NCBI GenBank assembly: GCA_030648615.1 | Contig: JAUSHJ010000018.1 | Span: 1 to 42,679, forward strand | DNA length: 42,679 bases | Source: Microcaldota archaeon | GTDB lineage: Archaea; Micrarchaeota; Micrarchaeia; Anstonellales; Bilamarchaeaceae | Reading direction: 5' to 3' | Shown here: positions 23,237 through 32,429 of the stretch, piece by piece | How the letters are laid out: the number at the start of each line of letters is the position of its first letter | Position numbering within the stretch: position 1 is the first letter of the stretch | Notes under the pieces: generated by a model | The model's database searches: none | Told to the model about the DNA's origin: nothing | What the model saw: the letters and a program-made list of their open reading frames with translations, nothing else | Position numbers and translations under genes: made by a program

Positions 23237-23386
23237 TTAACAAAACTCGCAAACTTCCTCTTTCTTCTCTTTTTCAATCAGTTTATCATAGCATTTCTGG
23301 TCGCAAAAATACTTCTTTACCCTAAGCATGTTGATTTTTTCGAATGTTGCTCCTTCCTTTTCACAGCTTTCACATTTGTTGGTCAT
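23237..23386 (-). CDS. 49-residue Cys-rich zinc-binding protein
   Basis: A short gene with ATG 23386 and an AGGTGA ribosome binding site. The protein starts MTNKCESCEKEGATFEKI and has three Cys pairs: C5xxC8, C28xxxC32 and a C-terminal CEFC. The first two pairs could form a treble-clef or ribbon zinc site. A charged Lys/Glu helix separates them from the last pair. It lies between the large basic-tail gene and the phosphoesterase, all on the minus strand. The function is unknown; an RNA- or protein-binding adaptor is plausible. Confidence 0.7.
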   Translation of the reverse strand: MTNKCESCEKEGATFEKINMLRVKKYFCDQKCYDKLIEKEKKEEVCEFC

Positions 23387-23405
23387 ACCATCGTCACCTG
23401 TTTTT

Positions 23406-25439
23406 TTATCTGTGGTTTCTTTTAAAATTCTTTCGTGATTTTATTCCTTGTATTATCCAGGATAATCTGAAATCATTATTCATTGTTCTTTTCTTTGCTA
23501 TTCTACTCTGAGTTGTTGTTTGGAATGGACTTGAGAAAGATATTCTTATTGGTTGCTTTATTTTTTGAGGTTCTTTTTTTCCTAGTTTTAATTTTTCATG
23601 TTTCTTTCTCTCATCTTTCTTAGATCGTCTTAGTTCCATTCTCTTTGTAATTTCTTTTGGATTTCTGGTTTTAGGTTTATTCTCTGTATTTTCCTTAATT
23701 TTTGTTCTATCTTGTGAATGTTTAACCTTTGTTGTCCTGATAGTTTTTCTCCTAATTAATTCCTGAGCTTTTTTCGGAGTTTTTCTTGCGATTCTCGTAT
23801 TAATATTCAGAGTTTTTTGTTTTAGTTTAGGGGGGTGTTTCTTATTTTCAGTTTTCAATCGTTCTCTAATTGTTTCAGTTTCTCTTGCCTTTGTCTTAAT
23901 TTTCTTTCCACCGCCAAACTTCGGAGGTTTATCAACATCAGGTTTATCTTTTTTGGATTTCTTTCTATTTGATTTTGAAGGTTTCACCTGGTTCTTTAAT
24001 CTCTGCATCAAATCAAGTAATCTTGCTTCTTGGTCTAGTTCACTATCAATCCTTTTTTCTTTATCTGGTTCATCTATTTTTATTTCGCGCTGCTCTTTTG
24101 TAGCTGGGAAATACAGCCCACTTGGACCATGAGTGTCATTGCCATAACTACTTTGTTTTGTTTTAGCGTCTGCTTTTATTGTTCTTACATCTTCGGTTAG
24201 TCTGAAGGATGAGTTTTGTTTAGGTTCTGTAGTTCTTTCTGAGCTCACTATTTTTCCATCTATCGAATGTTCTCGAACTTGTCTTTGTTGTTTGAATCCA
24301 CCATGTAGCTCAATTGCTTCAATAAATTCATCAGGTAATCCGTAAAGTTTTCCCCATAATCTTCTTTCAGTGGGGTTCATGAGAAGACGCATTATTAGTG
24401 ATTCTTCAATGCGCATTTCTGTTGGCAGTGCATCCTTGATTATCGTGTCTTTTAGTCTGATTATTTGAGGTGGGATCGCTTGAGGTATCCCTGGGGGACT
24501 TCCAGGCGGATGATCGTTGCTAGTGTATGTAGAATCAGAAACCATTTTTTGTGCATATATTTGAACAGAACCAAACTTCGGACTACTGCCAGCATCAAAG
24601 TCATCACTGTTAGATCTGTAATTGGTTTGAGTTTTCTGTTCGACTTCCATCATCTTTCTCAGGGCGTAATTGAGGTCTTCTGGGAGTGGAGCGTCGAACA
24701 TATTAACTAGCATATCATTAATTTCTGTAAGGTTTCGGGCATTCCAGTTTATCTCGAATCTATAATCTAATCCAAATGGCATGCTCGGACTATACTCAAA
24801 TGATGGCTGAGATATTTCTTTTTTAGACAGTTCGTTAGTTTCACGATTTAATAAATACACCTCTTTTTTAACTAAACCTCTGGCAAGAAGTTCGGCTAGG
24901 TGTACGAATATATCTACCTCTTCTTGGCTCATGGAACCGTTACACCCTCCACCTCCTTTTCTCAAAGAAATCGGGTCTTTAGTTAATCGTGTTCCATCCT
25001 CTATCAATATTTCTTTGTTTTTGCCATCTTCAAAATCCATATCTGGGTGGTAGTGAAATCGTTTACCATCAATTTCATATACTTCCAAATGTTTTTCATC
25101 AGGAGCAAAATGGGGGTTATTTATTACTATTCCACTTGGTAGTACCATTACTGGCATCCACCTAACTTTTGAAAGGTCTAATTCACCGTGCTGGCCATAT
25201 TCTATTTGACACGATCCACTATTTTGTTCGATAATTAATTTTGTTGCATCTGTTCTATTCATTCCAAACGGAACTAATCCTGTTAATTTAGTTGTATTGT
25301 CATTACTATCTATTATGATTCTTGTGGCTTCTACTAACCGTCCAATTCCAAACTGTTTTTCTGGTGTTCTGCTTTCACTAGGGTTATCAGGTTGTTTAGA
25401 ATGTATATGTGCTTTTGATGTTATTGGATCTCTTGCCAT
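23406..25439 (-). CDS. Large hypothetical protein with very basic C-terminal tail
   Basis: The protein has 677 residues and I do not recognise it. Residues about 30-290 look folded (SCQIEYGQHGELDLSKVRW, GKRFHYHPDMDF, EEVDIFVHLAELLARGLVK). A Gly-Cys segment, RKGGGGCNGS, lies inside this part. A Pro-rich linker (HPPGSPPGIPQAIPPQ) leads to a helical region, and the last 200 or so residues are roughly one third Lys/Arg with almost no hydrophobic core. Such a tail suggests nucleic-acid binding. There is no signal peptide or membrane segment. It is the first gene of an operon with the zinc protein and the phosphoesterase. Confidence 0.6.
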   Translation of the reverse strand: MARDPITSKAHIHSKQPDNPSESRTPEKQFGIGRLVEATRIIIDSNDNTTKLTGLVPFGMNRTDATKLIIEQNSGSCQIEYGQHGELDLSKVRWMPVMVLPSGIVINNPHFAPDEKHLEVYEIDGKRFHYHPDMDFEDGKNKEILIEDGTRLTKDPISLRKGGGGCNGSMSQEEVDIFVHLAELLARGLVKKEVYLLNRETNELSKKEISQPSFEYSPSMPFGLDYRFEINWNARNLTEINDMLVNMFDAPLPEDLNYALRKMMEVEQKTQTNYRSNSDDFDAGSSPKFGSVQIYAQKMVSDSTYTSNDHPPGSPPGIPQAIPPQIIRLKDTIIKDALPTEMRIEESLIMRLLMNPTERRLWGKLYGLPDEFIEAIELHGGFKQQRQVREHSIDGKIVSSERTTEPKQNSSFRLTEDVRTIKADAKTKQSSYGNDTHGPSGLYFPATKEQREIKIDEPDKEKRIDSELDQEARLLDLMQRLKNQVKPSKSNRKKSKKDKPDVDKPPKFGGGKKIKTKARETETIRERLKTENKKHPPKLKQKTLNINTRIARKTPKKAQELIRRKTIRTTKVKHSQDRTKIKENTENKPKTRNPKEITKRMELRRSKKDERKKHEKLKLGKKEPQKIKQPIRISFSSPFQTTTQSRIAKKRTMNNDFRLSWIIQGIKSRKNFKRNHR

Positions 25440-25476
25440 TTCTCTAATATCTCAACTTAATTTTATATAACTATAG

Positions 25477-25581
25477 CAATCCACGACACGTTGCGTCGTT
25501 TTAATTGGGAGTAATGCAATTTTCTAAAATATTATTTATTTTGTGGATTGATACATGTGAACCGCATTTCCTTAAGTTCAC
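25477..25581. other. Structured intergenic region with cloverleaf-like fold
   Basis: CAATCCAC (25477-25484) pairs with GTGGATTG (25543-25550). Between them lie CGAC/GTCG (25484-25498), AATTG/CAATT (25503-25521) and AAAATA/TATTTT (25526-25542), giving a 74-nt four-way junction. A separate hairpin, GTGAAC/GTTCAC, follows (25557-25581). There is no T-loop sequence, so it is not a normal tRNA. The strand and function are unknown, and no ORF of size is present. Confidence 0.35.
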
Positions 25582-25680
25582 CATAGTTGCTCTATCTGAT
25601 ATCTTAGACGTACAAGTGCTCACTCAAATCCCAAACTCCTGACAAATAATTTTTTATATTGTTGTATTCAACTTAATATT

Positions 25681-26280
25681 ATGAAAACTAAAAAAGCACC
25701 ACTAAAAATTCCCGCAATTCTATTTTCGGCTCTAATGTTTTCCTGTTCTGCACCTATAGTGGAGTTAATTCACAGGGATGAAATCCAGACAAAAAAAGAT
25801 ACGACTGCCAAAGACATAATTGCAAAAAACGTTGTGAGTGCCAAAGGTATTATTGCAAAAGAAGGTGATGAACTTCCATCATTTAGGTACTCCAAGGTTA
25901 AACCAGATGAAATTGAAAATGTAGTTACGGGTTGTGGTACAAAAGTTATTCATATACGTGATGAAGAAGTTGAATTTCAAAATATTGATGGAGAAAAAAT
26001 ACCGGTGCCATACGATCGCAGATTTATTGTTGTTAGTATAACTAGGAACGCATCGTCAAATGTGGATGCTAGCTTTGTAGCCGAGACGTACAAAATAAGA
26101 AAACGAGGACAAAATGAAATTTTTTTGGAACAGTTCGAGCCTAATTCAGCAGAAATTAATTCTATTCCAAGTGCTAAATCAAGTTATGTAAATGGTGAAG
26201 GCAAAGAGGTTATTATAACTGAAAGCGGTTTGGACTTTTCAATAATGAAACTAGGTTGCAGCTACGTTTTTTTACCATAA
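25681..26280 (+). CDS. Putative lipoprotein of unknown function
   Basis: The protein has 199 residues. A basic start and hydrophobic stretch end at ALMFSC (C22), an imperfect lipobox, so it is secreted or lipid-anchored. A short repeat follows (AKDIIAKNVVSAKGIIAKEG). The rest looks beta-rich, with two further Cys (VTGCGTK, KLGCSYVF) that could pair. TATA-like TTTTTATATT at about 25651-25660 lies 21-30 bases before the ATG, so the mRNA is probably leaderless. I do not recognise the family. Confidence 0.6.
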   Translation: MKTKKAPLKIPAILFSALMFSCSAPIVELIHRDEIQTKKDTTAKDIIAKNVVSAKGIIAKEGDELPSFRYSKVKPDEIENVVTGCGTKVIHIRDEEVEFQNIDGEKIPVPYDRRFIVVSITRNASSNVDASFVAETYKIRKRGQNEIFLEQFEPNSAEINSIPSAKSSYVNGEGKEVIITESGLDFSIMKLGCSYVFLP

Positions 26281-26294
26281 TATTTTCATATAAC

Positions 26295-28190
26295 TTAGCC
26301 TAATTCAACATAGCTATTAGATGCTGTTCTAAATCTCTGAGGGGAAAAATCAGGAATACCCCATTTATCTTCTAACTCGTTTATCTGAGCTAATACGGTT
26401 TCTCCCGATTTATTAATTCTCATTATTCTTTCAATATTTGCGAATTCAGCTCCTCTGTTAAGAGCTCCTAAACATGCTAATCGTATGTCCCCTGCGAGAT
26501 TTTTGAATCTGCCAAAATTCATCATTTTTATTTTTTCCCCATCATTTTCTATGATTTTCTGTTCTTCTTCACTGGTAAGTGCGTGAAGGCTAGTAGTAAT
26601 CGCGAGGGTTATGGTGCCATATTTAGTTAGTGCTCTTTGTAATCCTTTTTTTTGTTCTGCCCTATTGAGTAATTCAGTTCCACTCCATTCCCCAGTTTCT
26701 TTTCTTATTCTAATAAGTTCTTTTCTAACAATATCTCTTGCAACTGATCCTTTTTTTCTACACTTTCTTGGTAAAGGTTCAAGACCTGCAGCTTCCAGAT
26801 CGATATTTATTCTTGCCGTATGGTTACCCAGAACTTTTGCTGTCATTCCCAATGCTTTTGCCGCATCTACATTTTTTTGTTTCGGATGGGCAATCAAGTA
26901 TTTATAAATTACTCCATTTTTATCTCCTAGAAATGCCTTTAGTGGATTAGGATGAACATAATCATCTAATCTTCCAAATATTCTATAAAATTCTTTGGAA
27001 AACGCAAATCTTGTTTCATACCTACCTACTCTTATCAGAAGAGGAAATTTCCGTTCTACTTCTTCCGTTACTTCTTCTATTTTTTTACATCTTTTATCTA
27101 GCTCATCAAATAAATCCCAAACATATTTTCTATTATATCCAAAATGGGTGGCAACTTCTGCTATATTGCTAAGTGGATTTGCCATTACAAATTCTATTAC
27201 ATCTATCTGTCTATTGGAAAAATAATTGCTAAAATCTCTTACAGTTATATGTGGGATGTGGTGTCTATCTAAAAATTCCTGATTAATCTTGCATGTTCTA
27301 TTTCCAGTGCCTCCATCATTTATCATTGCATCAGGCCAGCCAAATTCATGACATTTGCTATTTATTCTATTTACTATAATTGAGAAGTTTTGGGGTAGTA
27401 TTCCAAGTTCTTCGTTAATCTGATATACTCTCAATTGGTCGTGGGAACAGAGTAGAACTATAATCTTACGTTCGATCTCAGAAAAACATTGTGCAATTAA
27501 TGGTTCGGATCTTCCTAATTTTATATCAAATGCTCGTACAAATTTTTCATCTAAATAATAAAGGTTCGGTTCTCTTTTAGTTCTTCTTATGATTTCATTT
27601 AATTCTATCGATAATCTATTTTTAACCAAACAGAATCTTTCGTTTACTCCTTTGCGTACCAACGCATTTGATAGTATACTTGAAGAAATTCCATTTTGTC
27701 TTATTTCATTTTTGGAACAGAGATGGTTTCGTGCAATTGTTTTTACTAATTTCAAATGGCTTGGTGGGAGAATATCATCTAGTGCAATATCTATGCCAGG
27801 TTTTAGTTTATACTCAGAAGATAATTCCGGAGTGATGTCAAAAAGTTTTGGATTTAATGTTAGAATCCAAAATCCACATCTTTTTCCAAAGATATATTCT
27901 TTTATTACTGCATCTTGACCATATTTTTCTCGGAACATTTGATTTAATTTTAAAATTGCATCGCTGGCCGATTGATCGTTTTTAAAAGCACGAATCGATG
28001 TTCTTTTTGTAATGGGACATCTGAAGAGTTCCACTATTGTTTTTCTTTTTCTGTCCATTTGTAGTGGTATGGCTTCTAGCGCTTCTTTCATTCCAAGTTT
28101 TTTATTTATTGGTTCGACTAACTCCAATACCATTCCTTTTCTTGCTGGTACTACTTGTTTGCCAGAAACCATTGTTGCTGTTATCTGCAT
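26295..28190 (-). CDS. Tandem winged-helix/HTH repeat protein
   Basis: From ATG 28190, preceded by GTGA, the protein has 631 residues (GTG 28199 is the alternative start). It is built from repeated units of about 100 residues: an HTH (for example NIAEVATHFGYNRKYVWDLF), a basic turn and a short strand-like segment ending near a Phe or His (FVRAFDIKLGRSEPL, FLDRHHIPHITVRDF). Its C-terminal 200 residues align with those of the protein at 2-1516. DNA binding is inferred. A regulator reading a long operator, or an architectural protein, would both fit. No enzyme motif is seen. It lies directly downstream of the flavoprotein gene. Confidence 0.72.
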   Translation of the reverse strand: MQITATMVSGKQVVPARKGMVLELVEPINKKLGMKEALEAIPLQMDRKRKTIVELFRCPITKRTSIRAFKNDQSASDAILKLNQMFREKYGQDAVIKEYIFGKRCGFWILTLNPKLFDITPELSSEYKLKPGIDIALDDILPPSHLKLVKTIARNHLCSKNEIRQNGISSSILSNALVRKGVNERFCLVKNRLSIELNEIIRRTKREPNLYYLDEKFVRAFDIKLGRSEPLIAQCFSEIERKIIVLLCSHDQLRVYQINEELGILPQNFSIIVNRINSKCHEFGWPDAMINDGGTGNRTCKINQEFLDRHHIPHITVRDFSNYFSNRQIDVIEFVMANPLSNIAEVATHFGYNRKYVWDLFDELDKRCKKIEEVTEEVERKFPLLIRVGRYETRFAFSKEFYRIFGRLDDYVHPNPLKAFLGDKNGVIYKYLIAHPKQKNVDAAKALGMTAKVLGNHTARINIDLEAAGLEPLPRKCRKKGSVARDIVRKELIRIRKETGEWSGTELLNRAEQKKGLQRALTKYGTITLAITTSLHALTSEEEQKIIENDGEKIKMMNFGRFKNLAGDIRLACLGALNRGAEFANIERIMRINKSGETVLAQINELEDKWGIPDFSPQRFRTASNSYVELG

Positions 28191-28264
28191 TTTTATCACT
28201 AATTAGACACTTATGCAGGAAAAGGTTTAAAAAGTGTTAAAAAGTCTATTTTGTTGGTTTTTTC

Positions 28265-29941
28265 TTAATATTTTCTTTCCACAGGTTTAAATCTTGTAAT
28301 TTTAATATCTCTATAACTCAAAACAGGTGCTCCATTCGATTTCTTACAAACGATGTGCTTCAGCCAGTTCGTATCATCTCTCTTAGGGTAATCTGTTCTG
28401 GTATGTGCTCCTCGGCTTTCTTTTCTGTCAATTGCACTTGCTACTGTACATTCAGCAAGTTCAAGCATGAATGAAACTTCATAGGCTGCCTGCAGTTCTA
28501 CATTAAACACGTTACTATGCTCAGTCAAAGCAATATCTTCAAACTCCTTTTTCAATCTAGCAATTTCATCTTTAGCATGGTCAAGCATTTTTTCATCTCT
28601 GAAAGGACCAACGTAATCATCCATAACTTTTCCCATTTTCATTCTGATGTCCCGTGGCATGAGTTCAGTTTTCTTACTGCTCTCTGTCCATTTCTTTACC
28701 TTAGCTTCTTCTTTCTCAATTAATTTATCATCAATAGACTCAAATGTAGCAGTATTTGAGTATTCTAGAGCTGAAATTCCAGCGCGTCTTCCAAAGACTA
28801 GGGTTTCCATTAGTGAATTGCCACCAAGTCTATTACCACCATGGACGCTCAGGCAAGCACATTCACCAGCAGCAAATAATCCTACAATCTCAGTTCTACA
28901 ATCAATATCAGTAGCAATTCCTGCCATCGTATAATGTTGTCCAGGTTGCACAGGTACAGGATCATGAAGAATGTCTATCTCAAGAAGTTCCATTGCATTT
29001 TTTCTTATATCAGGAACTCTCGACATAATTATTTCCCTATCAAGATGTCTGAAATCCAAATAAACAGAATCTCCAAGAACCCCCCTGCCTTCTTTTATTT
29101 CCATTGCTTCAGCACGTGAAACCACATCTCTGGAAGCAAGTTCCATCTTATCTGGAGCGTATTTTTTCATGAATCGTTCGCCATTTGCATTGATTAAGTA
29201 TGCGCCTTCTCCTCTTGCTGCTTCGCTCAATAATTTATTAGTGCCTCGTATGGTAGTTGGATGGAACTGAACCATTTCCATGTCCATTATTCCTGTACCT
29301 GCATTGTATGCTATGGCAATTCCATCTCCAGTGTTCTCGGGATTAGTTGTTTTTCCATAAACTCTTCCTGCACCGCCAGTTGCAAATATGACTGCTTTTG
29401 CAATTATCTTTACGAACTGACTATTTGCCTTATCAATGGCAATTAGTCCAGTGACTTTGTTATTTTTAGTAGAAAGTGAAATTATTTGCCATTCATTGTA
29501 GAATGTTACGTCCAATTCAATTGCTTTTTTGTATAGCGAGTAGAGAAGTGCGTGACCAGTTCTATCGGCTGCAAAACATGTTCTGTGGAATTTCTGTGCA
29601 CCAAAAGGCCGTTGAGCTATCTTTCCATCAGAGGTAAGGTTAAAATTAACACCAAATTCCATAAGTTCGTTTATTACTCTTGGAGCATCACTACAAAGAA
29701 TTTCAACAGCATCCTGGTCTGCAAGAAAATCTCCACCATAAACCGTATCATAAGCATGATCTTCCCACTTGTCTTTTGGATCTATAGCAGCATTTATTCC
29801 ACCCTGCGCTTCAGTGGAATGTGCTTCGTTTGGGTAAGTCTTACAGAAAACCGCAGCATCACATTTTCCTTTTAACTCAATTGCTGCTCTAAGTCCAGCT
29901 AAGCCGCCGCCTACAATTATTACATCATGCTTTAGTGTCAT
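28265..29941 (-). CDS. sdhA: Succinate dehydrogenase/fumarate reductase flavoprotein subunit
   Basis: The protein has 558 residues. FAD binding is seen in VGGGLAGLRAA; the covalent-FAD histidine is H41 in HSTEAQGGIN. FATGGAGRVY, MVQFHPTT, ASRDVVSRA and AAGECACLSVHGGNRLGGNS are all typical of the SdhA/FrdA family. It oxidises succinate to fumarate or runs the reverse reaction. No iron-sulfur or membrane-anchor subunit lies next to it, which is unusual, since these are normally one operon. L-aspartate oxidase is a less likely alternative because of the family-typical C-terminal domain. Confidence 0.9.
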   Translation of the reverse strand: MTLKHDVIIVGGGLAGLRAAIELKGKCDAAVFCKTYPNEAHSTEAQGGINAAIDPKDKWEDHAYDTVYGGDFLADQDAVEILCSDAPRVINELMEFGVNFNLTSDGKIAQRPFGAQKFHRTCFAADRTGHALLYSLYKKAIELDVTFYNEWQIISLSTKNNKVTGLIAIDKANSQFVKIIAKAVIFATGGAGRVYGKTTNPENTGDGIAIAYNAGTGIMDMEMVQFHPTTIRGTNKLLSEAARGEGAYLINANGERFMKKYAPDKMELASRDVVSRAEAMEIKEGRGVLGDSVYLDFRHLDREIIMSRVPDIRKNAMELLEIDILHDPVPVQPGQHYTMAGIATDIDCRTEIVGLFAAGECACLSVHGGNRLGGNSLMETLVFGRRAGISALEYSNTATFESIDDKLIEKEEAKVKKWTESSKKTELMPRDIRMKMGKVMDDYVGPFRDEKMLDHAKDEIARLKKEFEDIALTEHSNVFNVELQAAYEVSFMLELAECTVASAIDRKESRGAHTRTDYPKRDDTNWLKHIVCKKSNGAPVLSYRDIKITRFKPVERKY

Positions 29942-29994
29942 GAAATATCCTTTACATCATCTAATCTAACATTATCTTTGTATTAATATTGCAT

Positions 29995-30462
29995 TTAGCC
30001 TGTTGTCGATTCAATTTCTTCGTGAATCATTTTCACGATTTCCCAACGTTGTGCTTCCTTATTGGGTTGTAGACCTATTGTATGGTTTTCAGCCGTAGTT
30101 TGTGCCAAGCGTTCTAGCTCCTTACTTATTGTAGCTCCATTGTCCAGCAATAATCTAACAATTTTTACGTTTCCTTTTTCAATAGCAATAGTGAGAGGGG
30201 AATCACCTTCAATATTTATTACGTTTACATTAGCACCAGCGTTAATTGCACGTTTCGTTGCAAGGACGTTTCCTTCATTTACACTTGCAAGTAGTAATTT
30301 GTTTAATTCGTTTTGCCCTTCTTTAGGTTCTGTTTTAATTTTTGCAGGTGGTTTAATTGGGGTTATTCTAGTAGGTAGCTCAACCGTATAATTTGTTTTT
30401 GGTTTTAATTCTGGAACGTATATTGGTTCTTCAGGTTTTTTTGATTTGCTTTTTTCAACCAT
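29995..30462 (-). CDS. Ankyrin-repeat protein
   Basis: The protein has 155 residues. A Pro/Lys-rich N-terminal 50 residues (KPEEPIYVPELKPKTNY) precede about two ankyrin units, including AINAGANVNVINIEGDSPLT and AIEKGNVKIVRLLLDNGAT. The GGTGATAATATG context gives a good ribosome binding site for ATG 30462. Ankyrin repeats mediate protein binding; with so few repeats a partner-binding adaptor is likely. There is no signal peptide. It lies between sdhA and thrS on the same strand. Confidence 0.85.
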   Translation of the reverse strand: MVEKSKSKKPEEPIYVPELKPKTNYTVELPTRITPIKPPAKIKTEPKEGQNELNKLLLASVNEGNVLATKRAINAGANVNVINIEGDSPLTIAIEKGNVKIVRLLLDNGATISKELERLAQTTAENHTIGLQPNKEAQRWEIVKMIHEEIESTTG

Positions 30463-30522
30463 ATTATCACCAAATTAATTTATCGATGGTAGCTTATACA
30501 TATTTCCTAAGTCTAGTTGTAT

Positions 30523-32391
30523 CTACATAATTGGTCTCTTGCCTAGGAATTGGGAAAGTGATAGTTTATCGAATGGTTTTCCTTCATTGTTTTTCTCTAT
30601 CAAAGAAACAAGTTCTTGTACACTCATTTCTTTCTTTTCTCCAGTTGCTCTTATGCTGACAGAAAGTTTTCCAGAGTCAATTTCATTATCTCCTACTACT
30701 GCAATATAAGGTATCCACTCCTTCTCAGCATCCCGTATCTTCTTACCTAAAGTTTCAGATTTATCATCTATATCTACTCTTAGTTTTCCAACTGTCATTT
30801 CATTTAATATTTTTTTTGCATATTCCTGGTGCTTGTCGCTTACTGGGATTATTCGTAATTGTGTCGGAGCTAGCCATATTGGAAACATAGGTTTTTTTCC
30901 TTGTTTCATGTGCATTGCTTCTCTTTCCAACAGTGCATAGACAACTCTTTCTATCGCACCTGGTATCGAAGCATGCAATATCGGTCCTCTGGTTTTTTCG
31001 TTTTTCTCACTTACATAACTTAAGTCAAATCGTTCACAGTTTTCAACATCTATCTGGACTGTGCTTAATGCGGTTGCTTTATCTGCATTGTCAATGAAAT
31101 TCATTTCAAACTTAGTGACGAAGTAAGCAAATCGTTTATCAAACATTTCAAGCAGCATAGGTTTTCCAATTTTCTTTACCATGCTCATATACCAGTTCTT
31201 GTTCTCTTCGAAGAAATCTGTCTGTGCTCTGAAAGCAGTTTCAAATTTCAACCCAAGTTCATCGTTCCAGTTTTTACATAACTCGAACTGTCTATCAAAT
31301 TCTTCTTTTGACTGCTCTAAATCTGCACATAACGTATGCATATCTGGCATTGAGAATGCTCTCAGTCTTTTCAAACCAGCTAGTTCTCCGCTCTGTTCTC
31401 GTCTGAATGAGTAGTGAGTTAATTCGTAGATCTTGAATGGCAGATTTTTGTAGGTAATAACCATATCATGCATAGAAATGAACTGACCGAAACAAGCGGA
31501 AAATCTTAAAAAATATGATTTATTATCGCTCTTTAATGTATACTGTCTAGCAGGAAATCTATTCAAGTAGCTCTTCAGTGCCGGATGTTCAAAATCATAC
31601 ATTATTGGAGTTTCAACCTGATTGGCACCGTAGTTAACTAAAATGTCAGTTACATATCTCTCCAGTAGTTTTTTGATCAGCAATCCTTTTGGCAACCATC
31701 TAAAGTTTCCAGAATCACTGGCAGGTTCGTAATTAACTAGCGAATGTTCTTTCATTAATTTGATGTGAGGTGGTTCTTCAGCATAAACTCTTGTCTTATG
31801 AATTTCATAATCTGCAAATTTCTTCAGATCTGGATATTTAGTGAAATTAAATTTATCTGGCTCATGCAATGTTCCATCAACATCTAAGATATAAAATCTA
31901 TTTTTCATCTCTGCTTCTTGCTTCAAGCTATCAGAGACCGCTTCTCCTTCCTCTTTTATTTTTCCTACGTCTCCCCCTGCCTTTAGTTCTCTTGACAATT
32001 CGCTTAGTGGGTGCCCCTTACACTTCAATGTGTAACCTTTATACCAGCCAAATGGAGTATGATTGCATTTCAAACCATTTTGTTTGAGTAGTTCTTCAGC
32101 TTTTTGCAATACCTTCAAAGCAACTCTAGGTGCGGATGGTTTGGATGTCAAATGGACTAGCGGATATAGGAGGATATTAGTTACCTTTATTTGATTAGCT
32201 ACTTTCTCGATTTCCTTTCTAAGCGTTTCTGCCACTGCTGCTACGTCTTCGTCTCCCTGTTCTACAGAAGTGAATACGACTAGTACTTCATCTTCTCTCA
32301 TTTTTTTCTCAGTTACTTCTTCAGCATCTTTGATTGCCTTAGTCCTGGCTTCAACTTCTATGTAGTCTGCATGTACTGTAAGTATTCTCAT
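30523..32391 (-). CDS. thrS: Threonyl-tRNA synthetase, archaeal type
   Basis: The protein has 622 residues. The N-terminal 140 residues (MRILTVHADYIEVEAR to WYKGYTLKCKGHPL) are the archaeal DTD-like editing domain that removes Ser from tRNA-Thr. The class II core follows, with zinc ligand Cys in RFSACFGQF, motif 2 HYSFRREQSGELAGLKRLR, and MPDMHTLC. The C-terminal anticodon-binding domain includes PTQLRIIPV and RVDIDDKSETLGKKIR. It attaches threonine to tRNA-Thr in the cytoplasm. The ribosome binding site GAGGGG lies before ATG 32391. The threonine dehydratase upstream uses the same amino acid, but the genes need not be linked in function. Confidence 0.96.
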   Translation of the reverse strand: MRILTVHADYIEVEARTKAIKDAEEVTEKKMREDEVLVVFTSVEQGDEDVAAVAETLRKEIEKVANQIKVTNILLYPLVHLTSKPSAPRVALKVLQKAEELLKQNGLKCNHTPFGWYKGYTLKCKGHPLSELSRELKAGGDVGKIKEEGEAVSDSLKQEAEMKNRFYILDVDGTLHEPDKFNFTKYPDLKKFADYEIHKTRVYAEEPPHIKLMKEHSLVNYEPASDSGNFRWLPKGLLIKKLLERYVTDILVNYGANQVETPIMYDFEHPALKSYLNRFPARQYTLKSDNKSYFLRFSACFGQFISMHDMVITYKNLPFKIYELTHYSFRREQSGELAGLKRLRAFSMPDMHTLCADLEQSKEEFDRQFELCKNWNDELGLKFETAFRAQTDFFEENKNWYMSMVKKIGKPMLLEMFDKRFAYFVTKFEMNFIDNADKATALSTVQIDVENCERFDLSYVSEKNEKTRGPILHASIPGAIERVVYALLEREAMHMKQGKKPMFPIWLAPTQLRIIPVSDKHQEYAKKILNEMTVGKLRVDIDDKSETLGKKIRDAEKEWIPYIAVVGDNEIDSGKLSVSIRATGEKKEMSVQELVSLIEKNNEGKPFDKLSLSQFLGKRPIM

Positions 32392-32429
32392 ATCGTTACC
32401 CCTCTTTTATTGTTCATATTAAGAAGAAA

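Noticed and set aside
23221-23277. N-terminal extension of the phosphoesterase
   Set aside because: It overlaps the end of the zinc-protein gene in another frame; the family starts at MKLLIFSDLH.
25441-25680. Conventional tRNA gene in this gap
   Set aside because: No T-loop (TTCRA) or matching anticodon stem could be placed on either strand even allowing introns.
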